Origin: Trifolium pratense
Lineage: Eukaryota; Streptophyta; Magnoliopsida; Fabales; Fabaceae
Direction: 5' to 3'
Length of the DNA: 64,000 nt
Assembly: GCF_020283565.1 (NCBI RefSeq)
Contig: NC_060059.1
Location: 28,469,838 to 28,533,837, forward strand
Part shown: piece after piece, positions 22,643 to 33,554 of the stretch
How positions within the stretch are numbered: the stretch's first letter is position 1
Layout: every line of letters begins with the position of its first letter
Notes under the pieces: generated by a model
What the model was told of the DNA's origin: nothing
Seen by the model: the letters and a program-made list of their open reading frames with translations, nothing else
The model's database searches: none
Program-made: the position numbers and the translations under genes

Positions 22643-23457
22643 TGTTATCCCATATTTTAGCTTGAGCTAAAATATGTTTTCATCTCTAATTCCAAAGACA
22701 TTAAATACTTGTTAAATGGCTTTAATAGTGCCAGGTTTTAAATGTCTTCAAGAATAAGAGAGTTCTGATGGAAAGTATTCTTTAGATAGCTTCATATGAG
22801 TCTGCAAATTATGAAGAGATGCTGTTTTTCGAGTAGAAGGTTAATTCGATTGAAATTCATGAATCGAAACACTCAGGATTGTGGACTTCGAGTATTTTTC
22901 ATCCTTCAAATATGATTCGACTTCGACAGTTACAACGGTTCAAGGCTTTGGTTCATTTCAAATGCAAAGGGACGCGTGGCCAACAGTTACTAGTTTAACG
23001 TTAAAGTAGACGTTATGTGGTTTTCTATAAATAGGAGTCTGTATAGTCGAAGTAGGGATCACAATTCATTTACACAAATTCTCAAACACTCAAAGTACCC
23101 ATGTTAAAGCGAGAAACGAGTTACTCGAGAAAGATGTATGAATCAGTGAACCATTTTATTTACTTTGTAACTTTTACATTCTAAATGCAAATTTACTTCT
23201 CATAAGTCTTTATTTTCTAAGCATTTACAAATTCTGCATTTAATTGGTTCCCTCGTTCGAGTGAACTTACTTTTATTCGCATTCAATTTATGTTTCATAA
23301 ACCGAACATATTGTTCTTTTGCAAAATAAGGATATCTTTAATGATGAACATTCGAACTTCTTTTTCCATGCATGAACAATTGTCCCGAGATTTACTAGTT
23401 GATTTCTCAAGTAATTAATTTAAACTAGCGGTTGTTTACCAAAAATCAGTGTAAACA
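22643..23457 (+). repeat. 3' LTR of the Ty3/gypsy element
   Basis: 815 bp, TGTTATCCC to GTGTAAACA, preceded by a purine-rich tract (tttttgggggcaatt, about 22628-22642). It differs from the 5' LTR at three positions plus a 6-bp extra ttagct-type repeat near its start. Confidence 0.95.
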
Positions 23458-23469
23458 AGTACTTGTATT

Positions 23470-23605
23470 GTTTTTTTGTCAAATAGTCTAGTGGCTAGAA
23501 AATCCACTTTAAAGGTGAATAAGTGAAGTGTCCCGGGTTCAAACCCGGACTCCTGCACATAAAGTGCGATGTCTCTACCAACCGAGTTAACCTCACGAGG
23601 AGACC
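23470..23605 (-). mobile_element. tRNA-derived SINE, copy 1a
   Basis: On the minus strand it shows an A-box-like TTAACTCGGTTGGTAGAG and a B-box-like GGTTTGAACCC, the internal RNA polymerase III promoter of tRNA-derived SINEs. Target duplications GTACTTGTATT flank it (23459-23469 and 23606-23616). The retrotransposon inserted into the left TSD. The tRNA likeness is partial, so this is not a functional tRNA gene. Confidence 0.7.
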
Positions 23606-23616
23606 GTACTTGTATT

Positions 23617-23905
23617 TTATATGTAAATAAATGTAACTTATAAAATTGAACATGTTGGTAGTCCATTCAATTCACACCTCCAAGCTGTTAATAAAAAAAG
23701 ACTTTTGCTAGCCATTGACGTACCATGTAGTAAATTATTCTTCTAAAAAAAAACTAGGTAGTACGCACGGGAATTAGGTCGTAAGGAGTCTTCAGCGCAT
23801 TGCGCGTTATGAAGTTGATTTCAACGTAGTTAATTTTATAAACATAAAGAATTAGTTGATTTAAATTGTTGTGATATAATTAATTGACACAACGATCAAT
23901 TAGAA
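23617..23905 (+). other. CNL promoter relic without a gene
   Basis: About 23690-23740 reads aaaaagacttttgctagcca, ttgacgtaccatg and taaattattcttcta. This is the same block that precedes CNL gene C (42970-43035) and resembles the W-box/TATA block of the other CNLs, but no NBS coding follows. It is shared with 54840-54900 and repeated at 25030-25090 and 56180-56240. Confidence 0.5.
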
Positions 23906-24548
23906 GAACTAGATGTGAGGCTGAGTATATAGCAGCAACACAAGCAGCTTGTCAAGCAGTTTGGCTTGAATCCTTAATTACTAGAAGAACTGAAGATCAA
24001 CTATGTGAAGCCTATGAGATTAAATGTTGACAACAAGTCTGCAATCAGCTTGGCAAAGAACCCCATTGCACATGGAAGGTCAAAGCATATTGAAACCAAG
24101 TATCACTTTCTAAGAGACCAAGTCAACAAAGGCAAATTGAATGTGATGCATTGCATAACAGAAATTCAAATTGTAGACATCATGACCAAGCCACTGAAGG
24201 CTGATAGATTCAAAGAATTAAGGAAAATGGTAGGCATTACCATGATTGCAGACAAGACATTGGATTGAGGAGGTGTATTGAGAAATACAATCCAATGACT
24301 TGGTGAAAACAATCAACAACTTGTTAGTTACTTGCTTAGCAAGTTAGTTATTAGTTTGATTGTTGTAACTACTTTAGTTTGTTAGATTGTTAGTAACTAA
24401 CTTGAGTTAGTTACTTTAATCATGGTTACATGTTAACCAAGTATCACACTACAATTTGTATCCCTATAAATTGTATTTCTAAGATCAATAATAATCAATC
24501 CTCATTGATGAAACTATTCCCTCTCTATCAGTCTCTTCCACTCTAACA
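23906..24548 (+). mobile_element. Ty1/copia fragment: RNase H end + 275-bp 3' LTR, copy 1
   Basis: From about 23914 the sequence encodes EAEYIAATQAACQAVWLES. After a frameshift it gives LNVDNKSAISLAKNP, a tract around KHIETKYHFLRD, then VDIMTKPL (ending 24267), the C-terminal RNase H of copia Pol. The LTR runs from TGTATTGAGAAATAC (24274) to CTCTAACA (24548). The 5' remainder of the element is absent. The same fragment lies at 55060-55698. Confidence 0.8.
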
Positions 24549-25290
24549 TCTTGCATATCATTTTTCTATGTAAAAATCGTCTCTTTTAGTTTCTTAAACA
24601 ATGTCTTTAAAACATTTATTAATTTAAATGTAATTTTTTTTTTACATAATAAAATGGCAAATTATTGAAAATACATATAAAATGGAGGACTGCATTTTGT
24701 ATCTTGATCATGACATTCGACTTTACAATTTTGGTATTTCTGTCAATTTAGCTGGGATTTGTGAACTACCGTACTTGTATTATTTTTTTTTGTTTTGTAT
24801 CTACCGTAATTATATATATATTTTTGTCAAGTAGCCTAGTGGCTAGAAAATCCACCTTAAAGGTGAATAATTGGAGTGTCCCGGGTTCGAACCCAGACTC
24901 CTGCACATAAAGTGCAATGTCCCTATCAACTGAGTTAAGCTCACGAGGACATCGCACTTGTATTTTATATGTAAATAAAATGTAACTTTTAAAATTGAAC
25001 ATGTTGGTATTCAATTCACACCTCCAAGTTGTTAATAAAAAAAGACTTTTGCTAGCCATTGACGTACCATGTAGTAAATTATTCTTCTAAAAAAAACTGG
25101 GTAGTACGCATGGGAATTAGGTTATAAGGGATCTTCGGCGCATTGCACGTTAAGAAGTTGGTTTCAACGTAGTTAATTTTATAAACATAAACAATTAGTT
25201 GATTTAAATTGTTGTGATATAATTAATTGACACAACAATCAATTTAGTTAGTTTATTAAAAAGTGTATCAGCGAAACAAAAATTCAAAAT
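24549..25290 (+). repeat. Second copy of the CNL-upstream unit (unit b)
   Basis: It repeats the order seen at 10119-10384 plus 23463-23905: ttgcatatcatttttctatg, gctgggatttgtgaactacc, SINE, CNL promoter relic, gttgtgatataattaattga. Two units therefore lie head to tail with the copia fragment between them. The same pair exists at 54340-56400. Confidence 0.65.
24782..24953 (-). mobile_element. tRNA-derived SINE, copy 1b
   Basis: The minus strand has TTAACTCAGTTGATAGGGAC (A-box region) and GGTTCGAACCC (a perfect B-box core). It has the same flanking duplication as copy 1a (GTACTTGTATT at left, GCACTTGTATT at right), with a longer AT-rich 3' tail. Confidence 0.7.
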
Positions 25291-25690
25291 ATTGTTGCTT
25301 TACTGATAAATATGATCATGTTAAAAATAATATTTGTCTGCAATAATACTTCGAAGAATAAAGATTAACAAAATAATTTTCAGAAAACAATTTTCCATAA
25401 TATAAATAACTTTCAAAATAACTTCATGAGACTAAAAATAATGTCTTCGACAATGTTGTTGAGTTTGGTAACATAATACAGATAACAATATAGGAAGACA
25501 GTACAATCAACGAACAGAAACGCGCCACGCGTCCCTCCGTTCCCCATTCAACTGTGTTGAATTTGTTCAACACCTCTCTCATCCACATTATTCAACAACC
25601 ATTTTCAACACTCCTCTTCAATGGTTTACTAGTGTTTAATGCCCATTCAACACTCATTTTCAACATCATTGTAAATGGTCTAATGAAGAG
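24965..25690. other. Duplicated intergenic sequence, no gene
   Basis: It matches 56117-56840. It contains a CNL promoter relic near 25030-25090 and a CA-rich stretch (25540-25680, repeated ttcaacac words). No coding signal is visible. The last five bases, AAGAG, are the left TSD of the next LTR. Confidence 0.45.
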
Positions 25691-27674
25691 TGTAACACCC
25701 CGAACTAACTACCCTTAAAAACGTGATCTTAAAAACTTTTTAAAGATAAGTAGCCGGAGCGCTACGGAAAAACATTTTCTAAACGATCGTGCACATGACA
25801 CGAAACGTCGCAGCGGAAAACATTAAATAAAGGATTTTCAAAGTAATGAACAAAATAGTTCAAAAGATAATTCATTAACATAAAACATAAGTTAAGATGT
25901 TCGCATCGATATACGACGGAATACAAACGATCCCCGACTCGATGTTACAAATACCAGAGCACTAATATACATCACAACCAAACTAAACTTAACAAAGCTA
26001 TACAAAGGTAGCCTACACTAGCTCCTCACAAAAGTGCTCCACACCAAAACGATCTGCAGCTAAAGCTCAACGAGACCTCGACCTAAATACCTGAACCCCC
26101 AAAGGTCCAGCACATAACAAATAGGTAGAGAGTTAGTAAACATAATCACATACATACGAATATAGAAACGCACCTATATTCATCCTATCACGTATTACTA
26201 ACTCACACACATGCCTCAATAAGCAATACACCAGATAACACATAACACAATTACACAACCAGATAGTTTCACGTCGTCTCGGACAACACAAAGAACTCAC
26301 ATAACACATAACACATAATTGCACATTTACTCAAATGCGACTAATGCCAAACATTCAATGTCATGCCAACCTAGACACGACTAATGCATGTGGTACCATC
26401 TTCTTTATCAAGGAACTTACCATTGATATCCTTCTTTATTGGACAAGTCCAATATCCTTCTTTATCAGACAAGTCTGATATCCCTAAATAATGCATGAAT
26501 TTATGAATGCCATGCATTTACCAAACATATGATAATCACTTAGCACGAAGCTACTGCTCACTACATGGATAACATAATCCATTTAACTTCTTTATCAGAC
26601 GAACTGATATTCTTCTTTATCGGACAACCCGATATACAAAAATACATATACTTCTTTGACATTTTATATAAATGCCATTACACAACACAATTATTAAACA
26701 TATAATAATTCCAAACCAAAACGAAACCAAATACATGGATACACACACTTTACAAACATTAACAAAAATTGCTGTCACAGAGGCCTTCGCTAAGCGAGGG
26801 CTTAGCGAGACATGGCGAACCTCACCAGGAAGTCACCTGCTCATGGCGAGCATTGGCGAGCTTCAGCGAACATGTTCGCTACAGCGAACTCCTGGTCGCT
26901 TAGCGAACTACACCAGAAAAATATCTGTTCTTGAGTTTCAATAAGGCGGTTTAACATTGAATCCAACCAAAAATTCATCTAGACATGTTATAAATTCTTA
27001 TAAACAGCTATTTCAAGCATATATGGTATCAAGGAACATTAATCATCCCTTCCAAACATCCAAATACATCAAACAATCAAAATCATGTCAATTTCTTGCA
27101 AAATAAGCAAAGTTGCATAAACATGCAAAACCATCATCAAACATATACATATTCCCTCCTAGATGTTCATTAAGCATACTAAGATGAAAAGACATGTTTA
27201 TGATAAAGAAACTTCACCCAAACCCCAAAGAAATTGGATGAGAGAGTTTAGGAATGGAGGCTAGACACCTCCCCTCTCTTGGATCACCCAAGCTTATGTT
27301 TAACCACTCTCACCTTGAATTGAATGATGATTCTTGGCCTCTAAACTCTTCTCCTTGCTCGTGTTCTTCTTCTTGCTCTCCTAGGTTTTGCTCTTGCTTC
27401 TAAGCTTACAACTTCTAACTTCTCATGAAAAATGAATTGTGATACTATTCATTGGTTTGACTTGGTTACTTATACCACTCTCCATTGGTCTTGAACCAAG
27501 CCCAATGGCTTAGGCCCATAAGGTTCTCACGCCCATTAAGCCCAAAACAAAGGTTTCGCTCACAAACTTGTGTTCGCGATAAATAATTATACGTCGCGTA
27601 AATAAATATTTAACCTAACCCAAAATATATGCAAATATATAAAATATCGATTTACTAAAAATCGGGTCGTTACA
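25691..27674. mobile_element. Solo LTR, 1984 bp, TSD AAGAG/AAGAC
   Basis: It begins TGTAACACCCCG and ends GGGTCGTTACA. It is flanked by AAGAG (25686-25690) and AAGAC (27675-27679). The empty site is at 56832-56845 in the other duplication copy (taatgaagaggaaacaaacgg), which fixes both ends. No internal element remains, so it is a solo LTR. It is the same family as 1-1537, with TTCGCTAAGCGA palindromes near 26785-26915. Confidence 0.88.
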
Positions 27675-27679
27675 AAGAC

Positions 27680-28183
27680 GAAACAAACGGCTAATCAACA
27701 TGTACTTCTAGTTTAGTTAAAAACCTGCTATAAACATGAAACATGTATAGATTCTCAGTCAGAAAAAATAAGAAGATTTCTTAGTAGAAGAAAATTTTAC
27801 AATAAAGTAAGGAAGGTTTTGAAAACAATAAAGAATATTTTGTCAAACACATGGTGTGCATTCATAAAACTGAAACAGCATAACATAAAATTATCATCTG
27901 AAATCAAAACTTTATTCCCAGAAATAATCGGGAACTTTTTTATGAAAAAAGATCAAAAAAAAATTTCCAGAAAAAATTATCATAAATTTGTTCGGGATAG
28001 TTTTCGATTTTTTATGATAGTTTTTGGGAAAAAGATCAAAAACTTTATTCCCCGAAATTATCGGAAACTTTTTTCGAGATAGTTTTCAATTTTTTTTATT
28101 AATTGTTTATAGTTTATTAAGACGTAGTCAAAGTTTCTTATTAATTTCCAGTATATCATAAGAATAATGTTGTTTATGTATAA
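27680..28183. other. Duplicated intergenic sequence, no gene
   Basis: It matches 56846-57380. It contains near-repeats around 27905-28085 (ttcgggatagttttcgattt and ttattccccgaaattatcgg type words). The open frame 27819-28082 shows no family. Confidence 0.4.
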
Positions 28184-28192
28184 TTTCTAATT

Positions 28193-29403
28193 GGGTAAAT
28201 AGGTTTTTACCCCCCTGCAAAATACTTGACTTTTGCGTTACCCCCCTGTAATTTTTTTTTTTGAGATTACCCCCCTGCAATGTGGAGATTCTGTGTATTA
28301 CCCCCCTGGTTGAACAAGTTGGCAGATGACTGGATAGAATCTTGACGTGGCGGTTATACGTGGACTTTATTTAGTTTTTATTTAATTTTTAATGGCACAT
28401 CAATTATTATGTTAATTAATTAATTAAAAAAAAAAACAGCAACAATGTTCTTCTTCGGAACCTCAAACTCATTTCCAGAAACATTCCCAAAATTCACAAC
28501 ATTAAAAAAAGCAAAAAACAACAACAACAAAATTCATCAAATCCAACAAAATTCATCAAATCCATTGCCATAAAACCATTCTAAAAAACACAGCATTAGA
28601 AAAAATAGATCTACAAAGAACATAGATCTTGTAGAAACTCAGATTTGAAGAACAAAGAAATTAAATGAAATGGAAATCGAACATAGGTCAGGAATCGCTC
28701 GAAACCAAACACATAAATCAAACTGAAATCGAAATCCATATATATATTTGCAGCGGAAAACCTTAAAACAGCGGCGAAACGGCAAAACTGCGGCGAAACA
28801 GAAACGCGATACCGTTCAATTGCGAAATCAAGAGAGGAAGAGGCGTGATTCTAATATGGGTTGAAAGAAACAAACAGAAACTGTGCTGAAGAGGCGTGAT
28901 TCAAGGAAGAAGATGAGTTACTGTTCATCTATGAGTTTTTGAAACAATGATGATGTTGATGATGATGTGCTGTAGTGTTAGTGTGTTGTCCTTGTACTAT
29001 GAGTTCCTTTCAATAAAATTTTTGCAATTCAAAGAACAAAATAAAAGATTGAGATTGGAGGAAGAAGATGAGATGTTATTGTTGTTTTTTTTTTTTTGTT
29101 TTTTTTTTTTACGGGATGACATGTTGTTGTTCTACATATTCTTTCATTTTTAGTTTTTTTTTTAATAAATTTAATAATTACACATACATTAATGAGTTGA
29201 ATTTTAAAAATAAATATAAAATAATTTAATTCCACGTGTACGTGCCACGTCATGTTAGTGATCCAGTCATCTGCCAACTTGTTCAATCAGGGGGGTAATA
29301 CACAGAATCTCCATATTGCAGGGGGGGAATCTAAAAAAAATAAATTACAGGGGGGTAACGCAAAAGTCACGTATTTTGCAGGGGGGTAAACACCTATTTA
29401 CCC
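28193..29403. mobile_element. Mutator-like MITE, 1211 bp, TSD TTTCTAATT
   Basis: The ends GGGTAAATAGGT and ACCTATTTACCC are inverted, and the 9-bp duplications TTTCTAATT flank it (28184-28192 and 29404-29412). The empty site is at 57390. Its terminal inverted repeats are long (about 130-170 bp) and contain four spaced ACCCCCCTG blocks each. A 9-bp TSD with long TIRs fits the Mutator superfamily. The interior holds no transposase; small frames at 28947-29286 are low complexity. Confidence 0.85.
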
Positions 29404-29412
29404 TTTCTAATT

Positions 29413-30185
29413 TACTGCAAGTAGCCACCAATGCCAATTTTTTCCAGCTCATACAGTGATTAAAAATACATAGTATGGTAACGACACCTCGCTAATTTAT
29501 AAATGAAGAAGTCTTTTTTCTACGTAAAAATCATCTCATTTAGTTTTTAAAATGGGAACACATTGATAGAAATCTCAATCACATTGAGGATGCTACTCAT
29601 TTGAGTCTCACAAGACTCGGTGAATTAGTCTTTGCAGTTGTGCGCAGAGGATATCCCACCAAAATGTGAACACATTTTTAATGACAAAATTATAACATCA
29701 TGTACAAAGTGTGTGGGAGAGTATTAAAATAGATGTATAAAGAAATAATGGTATACAGTGTTGTATTTTTGTCAATGAAAATATGTATTTTTTTTAGATA
29801 GACAAAATAATAAACTATTATAATTTATAAACACACACATCATTTGTTCGTCATTTTTTACATCACTTCTTCGGTTTGGTTTTTTCTTTTTAGGTGGTTG
29901 AGTTTTCAATTTGTGTCTCCCCTAGTATTGGTAGTTTTTTCATGGTTTTTTTTGGGATGGAAGTAGGTAGAAAGTATAATTTAGGGTGATTGTTAATTTG
30001 ACATGCTATAGTTTGGTTAATTTAGAATTCTCGGAACGATGTAATTTTTGTGAAGGAAACTATTTATGTTAAATCTTTGGAACGTGGAACTTTCATCTCT
30101 GGTTGGTGGGCAAGCCTGTCCCAAATCCGTCTACTCCCGTGAGTATCTCTTCTCCACTTGTCTTGGTTCAAATTTAGACCCTTAA
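29413..30185. other. Duplicated CNL-upstream sequence, no gene
   Basis: It matches 57395-58296. Compared with that copy it lacks about 150 bp near 30080. Related sequence also lies upstream of gene D (48420-48720). No coding signal. Confidence 0.45.
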
Positions 30186-30662
30186 GTGGGACAAGTGGTG
30201 AATGGTGCACCACTTGTTATTAGAATTTGAGAGACCTATACTCAACCACAAAAGTTAGCTTGATAGTTGAGGTTTACACTACATTTATAAAGACTATCTA
30301 TGTCATATCTCTAGCAAATGTGAGACTTCTAACACTTGTCAATAACTCTATAACGAATACGAATTTTACAAAACTCACCGTTGAATTGAATGTTCAAATC
30401 ATATAGATCCTCCATACAAATTTTTTTTAAAAAAAGAAAATCATTTGATATGTTATTGGGACCCATTAAGATTAACGGTTTATGTTTTTTTTTTTGAATA
30501 TCGCTAATCTTGGTTGATCTCAATAACACATCAAATGATTTTCAATTTTTTCAAAAATTTGTATGAATGATCTATATGATATAAACTTTCAATTCAATGA
30601 TGAATTTTTTAAAATTCGTATTTGTTATGATGTTATTGACAAGTGTGCACCACTTGTCCCAC
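30186..30662. mobile_element. Fold-back MITE, copy 1, upstream of CNL B
   Basis: The ends GTGGGACAAGTGGTG and CACCACTTGTCCCAC are inverted. The interior is itself an extended inverted repeat: about 30345-30480 pairs with about 30495-30645 (for example ttgaattgaatgttcaaatc against its imperfect complement near 30575-30595), with the turn near 30485. No clean TSD was found. The second copy is at 58297-58777. Confidence 0.7.
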
Positions 30663-30871
30663 CGTTTCATGTTAGAAGCCGCCTATTTTTTGGTGATGTT
30701 TTTGCCGATTTGTGGCATTATATTATCTCACAACTACTTTTATTAGTTTATAGATAAACCACATAATCTTTTGAAAAACATGGCCATATATTAATACAAA
30801 AATTAATTTTAAAAGACTAAGTTGTTGCTGAACAATTAATACTGTTAAAAATAAAATACTTGTGCTAGCCG

Positions 30872-30890
30872 TTGACTTGTGCTATATATT
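30872..30890 (+). promoter_or_regulatory. W-box + TATA of CNL gene B
   Basis: TTGACT at 30872-30877 is followed by gctatatatt (30881-30890), 129 bp upstream of the ATG at 31011. Confidence 0.55.
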
Positions 30891-31010
30891 CCTCTTAATT
30901 GGCTCCTGTAATCAATTGCATTTCCAATTACCCTGCTCTTTGATCTTACTTCTCATTGTTTTCATTCTCCTTCTACCTCATCAACAATAACATAGCCAAA
31001 ATTATTCCAT

Positions 31011-33554
31011 ATGGCAGAATCACTCCTCTTCAGTGTTGCCGAGACATTCATAGGCAAACTTACTTCTCGAGTTCTTGATGAAGCTTCCTTGGCACTAGGT
31101 GTGTATGACGATTTACGACGGATCAAAGACACTTCATCTCTAATCAAAGCTGTGTTGTTGGATGCTGAACAAAAGCAGTGGCAGAACAATGAGTTGCGTG
31201 AATGGTTGAGACAGATTAAGCATGTCTTCTCTGATGCCGAAGATGTAATCGATGATTTCGAGTGCGAGGCATTGCGGATGCAAGTTGTCAACACCTCTGG
31301 TAGCATTAGAAGGAAGGTACGTCATTACTTCTCAAGTTCTAATCCACTAGCATATCGCCTCAAGATGGCACATCAAATCAAAGATATCAATGCGAGATTA
31401 ACTAAGGTTGCAGCTGATAGGCATAATTTTGGCCTTCAAACCAATTATAGTGATACTCGTATTGTGCAAAAGCGCGAATTAACTCATTCTCATATAATTG
31501 AGTCAGATGTCATAGGAAGAGAGCATGATAAACAAATAATCATAGACCTCTTGTTGCAAGATGGTGATGATAAAAGTCTATCTGTTATTCCTATCGTGGG
31601 AATGGGGGGTATGGGAAAGACTACACTTGCAAAATCGGTGTTCAATGATGAACGTTTAGGCGAGGCTTTTCAACAAAAGATGTGGGTATGTGTCTCTCAT
31701 GATTTTGAACTTAAGCATTTACTTGTTAAAATCCTCAATTCTGCTAGTGATTCTTCTCCTAGTGAAAACATTCAAAACTTTGATATAGAGCAATTACAAA
31801 ATCACTTAAGAAATACACTTGCCGATCAAAAGTTCTTGCTCGTCCTAGACGACGTATGGAACGAGAATCGGGTCAAATGGGAAGAATTGAAGGATTTAAT
31901 ACAACTATGTGCTAATGGAAGTAAAGTACTAGTGACTACACGTAGCCATAAAACAGCTGATATGATGAGCACTAACACATCTCACATTTTAGAAGGTCTT
32001 TCCCCAAAGGATTCATTGACTGTATTTATTAAATGGGCTTTCAAAGAAGGAGAAGATAAAAAACATCCAGAGTTGATGGAGGTGGGAGAAAATATTGTGA
32101 AAAAATGTGGAGGCCTTCCTTTGGCAATAAGAACATTGGGGAGTTCCCTATTCTTAAAATTTGATATAGAAGAGTGGAATTTTGTCAAAGATAGTGAACT
32201 TTGGAATTTACCACAACAAGATGATGGTATTTTGCCGGCTATCAAATTGAGTTATGACCAATTACCTTCTTACTTAAAACAATGTTTTGCATGCTTCTCC
32301 CTCTTTGAAAAGAGCTTTTATTATTATGATCCTGAGGTTACTGGAATTTGGGACGCACTGGATTTTCTTCCAACACCAGAAAATGGTGAAAATTCAGGAG
32401 ATATTGGAAAGCAACTCTTGCTTGAGCTATGGTCAAGGTCTTTTCTTCAAAATTTTGTATATGTCGGTGGAAGTTTTTGTTTTGAATTGCACGATTTGGT
32501 GCATGATCTTGCATTATATGTTGCAAGAGATGATTTTCAACTGTTGAACTTTCAATATGAAAATATAAGAGAGAATGTCCGCCATTTGTCAGTTCTTCAA
32601 AATGATTTGCTTAGCCAAATTTCAATTCCGACTGGGTTGAGAACCATACTTTTTCCTGATGGAGCTAACAGTAAACCTTTCTTGAATAATTGTCTATCAA
32701 GGTGCAAATACTTACGACTTTTGGAAATAAATAATTCTAGATACAAAAATTTGCCCCGCTCCATTGGTAAGTTGAAACATTTACGATGTCTCAGACTTGT
32801 AAACAATCAGGAATTGGAGAGGCTTCCTGATTCTGTTTGCAAACTACAAAATTTGCAAACATTGGAACTCACTAATTGTCAAAAACTACAAAAATTGCCC
32901 AATGGAATAGGAAATTTGATCAAACTTCAAGAACTATATATAACCACAAGGCAATCTAACTTCCCAAAAGAGTTAGCCAAATTGTCTTCTCTAAAAATTC
33001 TAGAATTCAGTTATTGTGATAATTTGATGTTTTCTTTTGAAGGAATACAATTTCCTAAACTTAAATTGTTAGCTTTTGCATCTTGTGGGAATCTGAAGTC
33101 ATTGCCATTTCATATCATTCCAAATATAGAGACTTTGATCATTGTTGACTGTAATATGGTGATATTGTCAATGGGTGATAACAACAACCAAATACCCAAT
33201 ATAAAGTTAAAGTTCCTAAGTCTTGACTCCTTGCCTCAAATAGTTACTTTTCCACAATGGTTTCAAGGATGTGCAAACACCCTATATACCTTAGGTATTC
33301 AAAACTGTGAAAATCTTGAGGAGCTTCCTAACTGGTTGTCAACTTTTATTTCTCTCAAGATGCTTTTAATTGCAAACTGTCCAAAATTGATTTCACTCCC
33401 TGAAGATGTGCATCACCTTCCAAACCTTGAACATTTAATAATGAGTGGTTGTCCTGAATTATATAGAAGATACGAGCCAGAAGTTGGACAAGATTGGTAC
33501 AAGATATCACATATCAAAGATGTTACCGTTGAATTAGAAGAAACTGAAGATTAA
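31011..33554 (+). CDS. CC-NBS-LRR (CNL) disease-resistance protein, gene B
   Basis: An 847-residue single-exon CNL, nearly identical to A over the coiled coil and NB-ARC. It has AEDVIDDF, GMGGMGKTTLAKSV (P-loop), LLVLDDVW, SKVLVTTR, GLPLAIRTL and ELHDLVHDLALYV (LHD in place of MHD). It is four residues shorter than A because SPSENIQ replaces SPNTFQRENIQ between RNBS-A and kinase-2. It differs most just before the LHD (FEKSFYYYDPEVTGIWDAL, LQNFVYVGGSF) and at solvent-exposed LRR positions (LEINNS, LRLVNN, LELTNC). AATAAA follows at 33637. Upstream it carries the conserved W-box/TATA and a fold-back MITE. No lesion is seen, so I expect a functional receptor; the ligand is unknown. Confidence 0.95.
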   Translation: MAESLLFSVAETFIGKLTSRVLDEASLALGVYDDLRRIKDTSSLIKAVLLDAEQKQWQNNELREWLRQIKHVFSDAEDVIDDFECEALRMQVVNTSGSIRRKVRHYFSSSNPLAYRLKMAHQIKDINARLTKVAADRHNFGLQTNYSDTRIVQKRELTHSHIIESDVIGREHDKQIIIDLLLQDGDDKSLSVIPIVGMGGMGKTTLAKSVFNDERLGEAFQQKMWVCVSHDFELKHLLVKILNSASDSSPSENIQNFDIEQLQNHLRNTLADQKFLLVLDDVWNENRVKWEELKDLIQLCANGSKVLVTTRSHKTADMMSTNTSHILEGLSPKDSLTVFIKWAFKEGEDKKHPELMEVGENIVKKCGGLPLAIRTLGSSLFLKFDIEEWNFVKDSELWNLPQQDDGILPAIKLSYDQLPSYLKQCFACFSLFEKSFYYYDPEVTGIWDALDFLPTPENGENSGDIGKQLLLELWSRSFLQNFVYVGGSFCFELHDLVHDLALYVARDDFQLLNFQYENIRENVRHLSVLQNDLLSQISIPTGLRTILFPDGANSKPFLNNCLSRCKYLRLLEINNSRYKNLPRSIGKLKHLRCLRLVNNQELERLPDSVCKLQNLQTLELTNCQKLQKLPNGIGNLIKLQELYITTRQSNFPKELAKLSSLKILEFSYCDNLMFSFEGIQFPKLKLLAFASCGNLKSLPFHIIPNIETLIIVDCNMVILSMGDNNNQIPNIKLKFLSLDSLPQIVTFPQWFQGCANTLYTLGIQNCENLEELPNWLSTFISLKMLLIANCPKLISLPEDVHHLPNLEHLIMSGCPELYRRYEPEVGQDWYKISHIKDVTVELEETED

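Larger units (their letters stand above)
10385..23462 (+). mobile_element. Ty3/gypsy (Tat lineage) LTR retrotransposon carrying an antisense PMD gene
   Basis: A 13,068-bp element (10390-23457) flanked by 5-bp AGTAC duplications (10385-10389 and 23458-23462). The empty site is preserved at 54605-54620 (ctacagtacttgtattg). Order: LTR, PBS, gag, protease, RT, two RNase H domains, integrase, antisense gene, LTR. Tat-lineage assignment rests on the degenerate first RNase H followed by a second, intact-looking one, and on the DGG protease motif. The LTRs differ by 3 substitutions and a 6-bp indel, so the insertion is recent. Sense coding is broken in at least seven places, so this copy cannot make its own complete polyprotein. 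It landed in the left TSD of a pre-existing SINE. Confidence 0.93.
6384..31010. repeat. Segmental duplication, copy 1 (A'-to-B interval)
   Basis: This interval between CNL 3' and 5' ends matches 51746-59148 in order and orientation. Homologous blocks are 6384-6967, 8150-10384, 23463-25690, 27680-28192 and 29404-31010. Unique to this copy are about 6968-8150 (SPP block), 10385-23457 (gypsy), 25691-27679 (solo LTR plus TSD) and 28193-29412 (MITE plus TSD). Their summed length, about 17.4 kb, accounts for the 17.2-kb size difference once small indels are allowed for. Confidence 0.85.

Noticed and set aside
24880..24960. A tRNA gene on the minus strand at the GGTTCGAACCC box
   Set aside because: Box A and box B are present, but the cloverleaf is incomplete and the unit has TSDs and a tail, so it is a SINE. 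The overlapping short minus frames are part of it.
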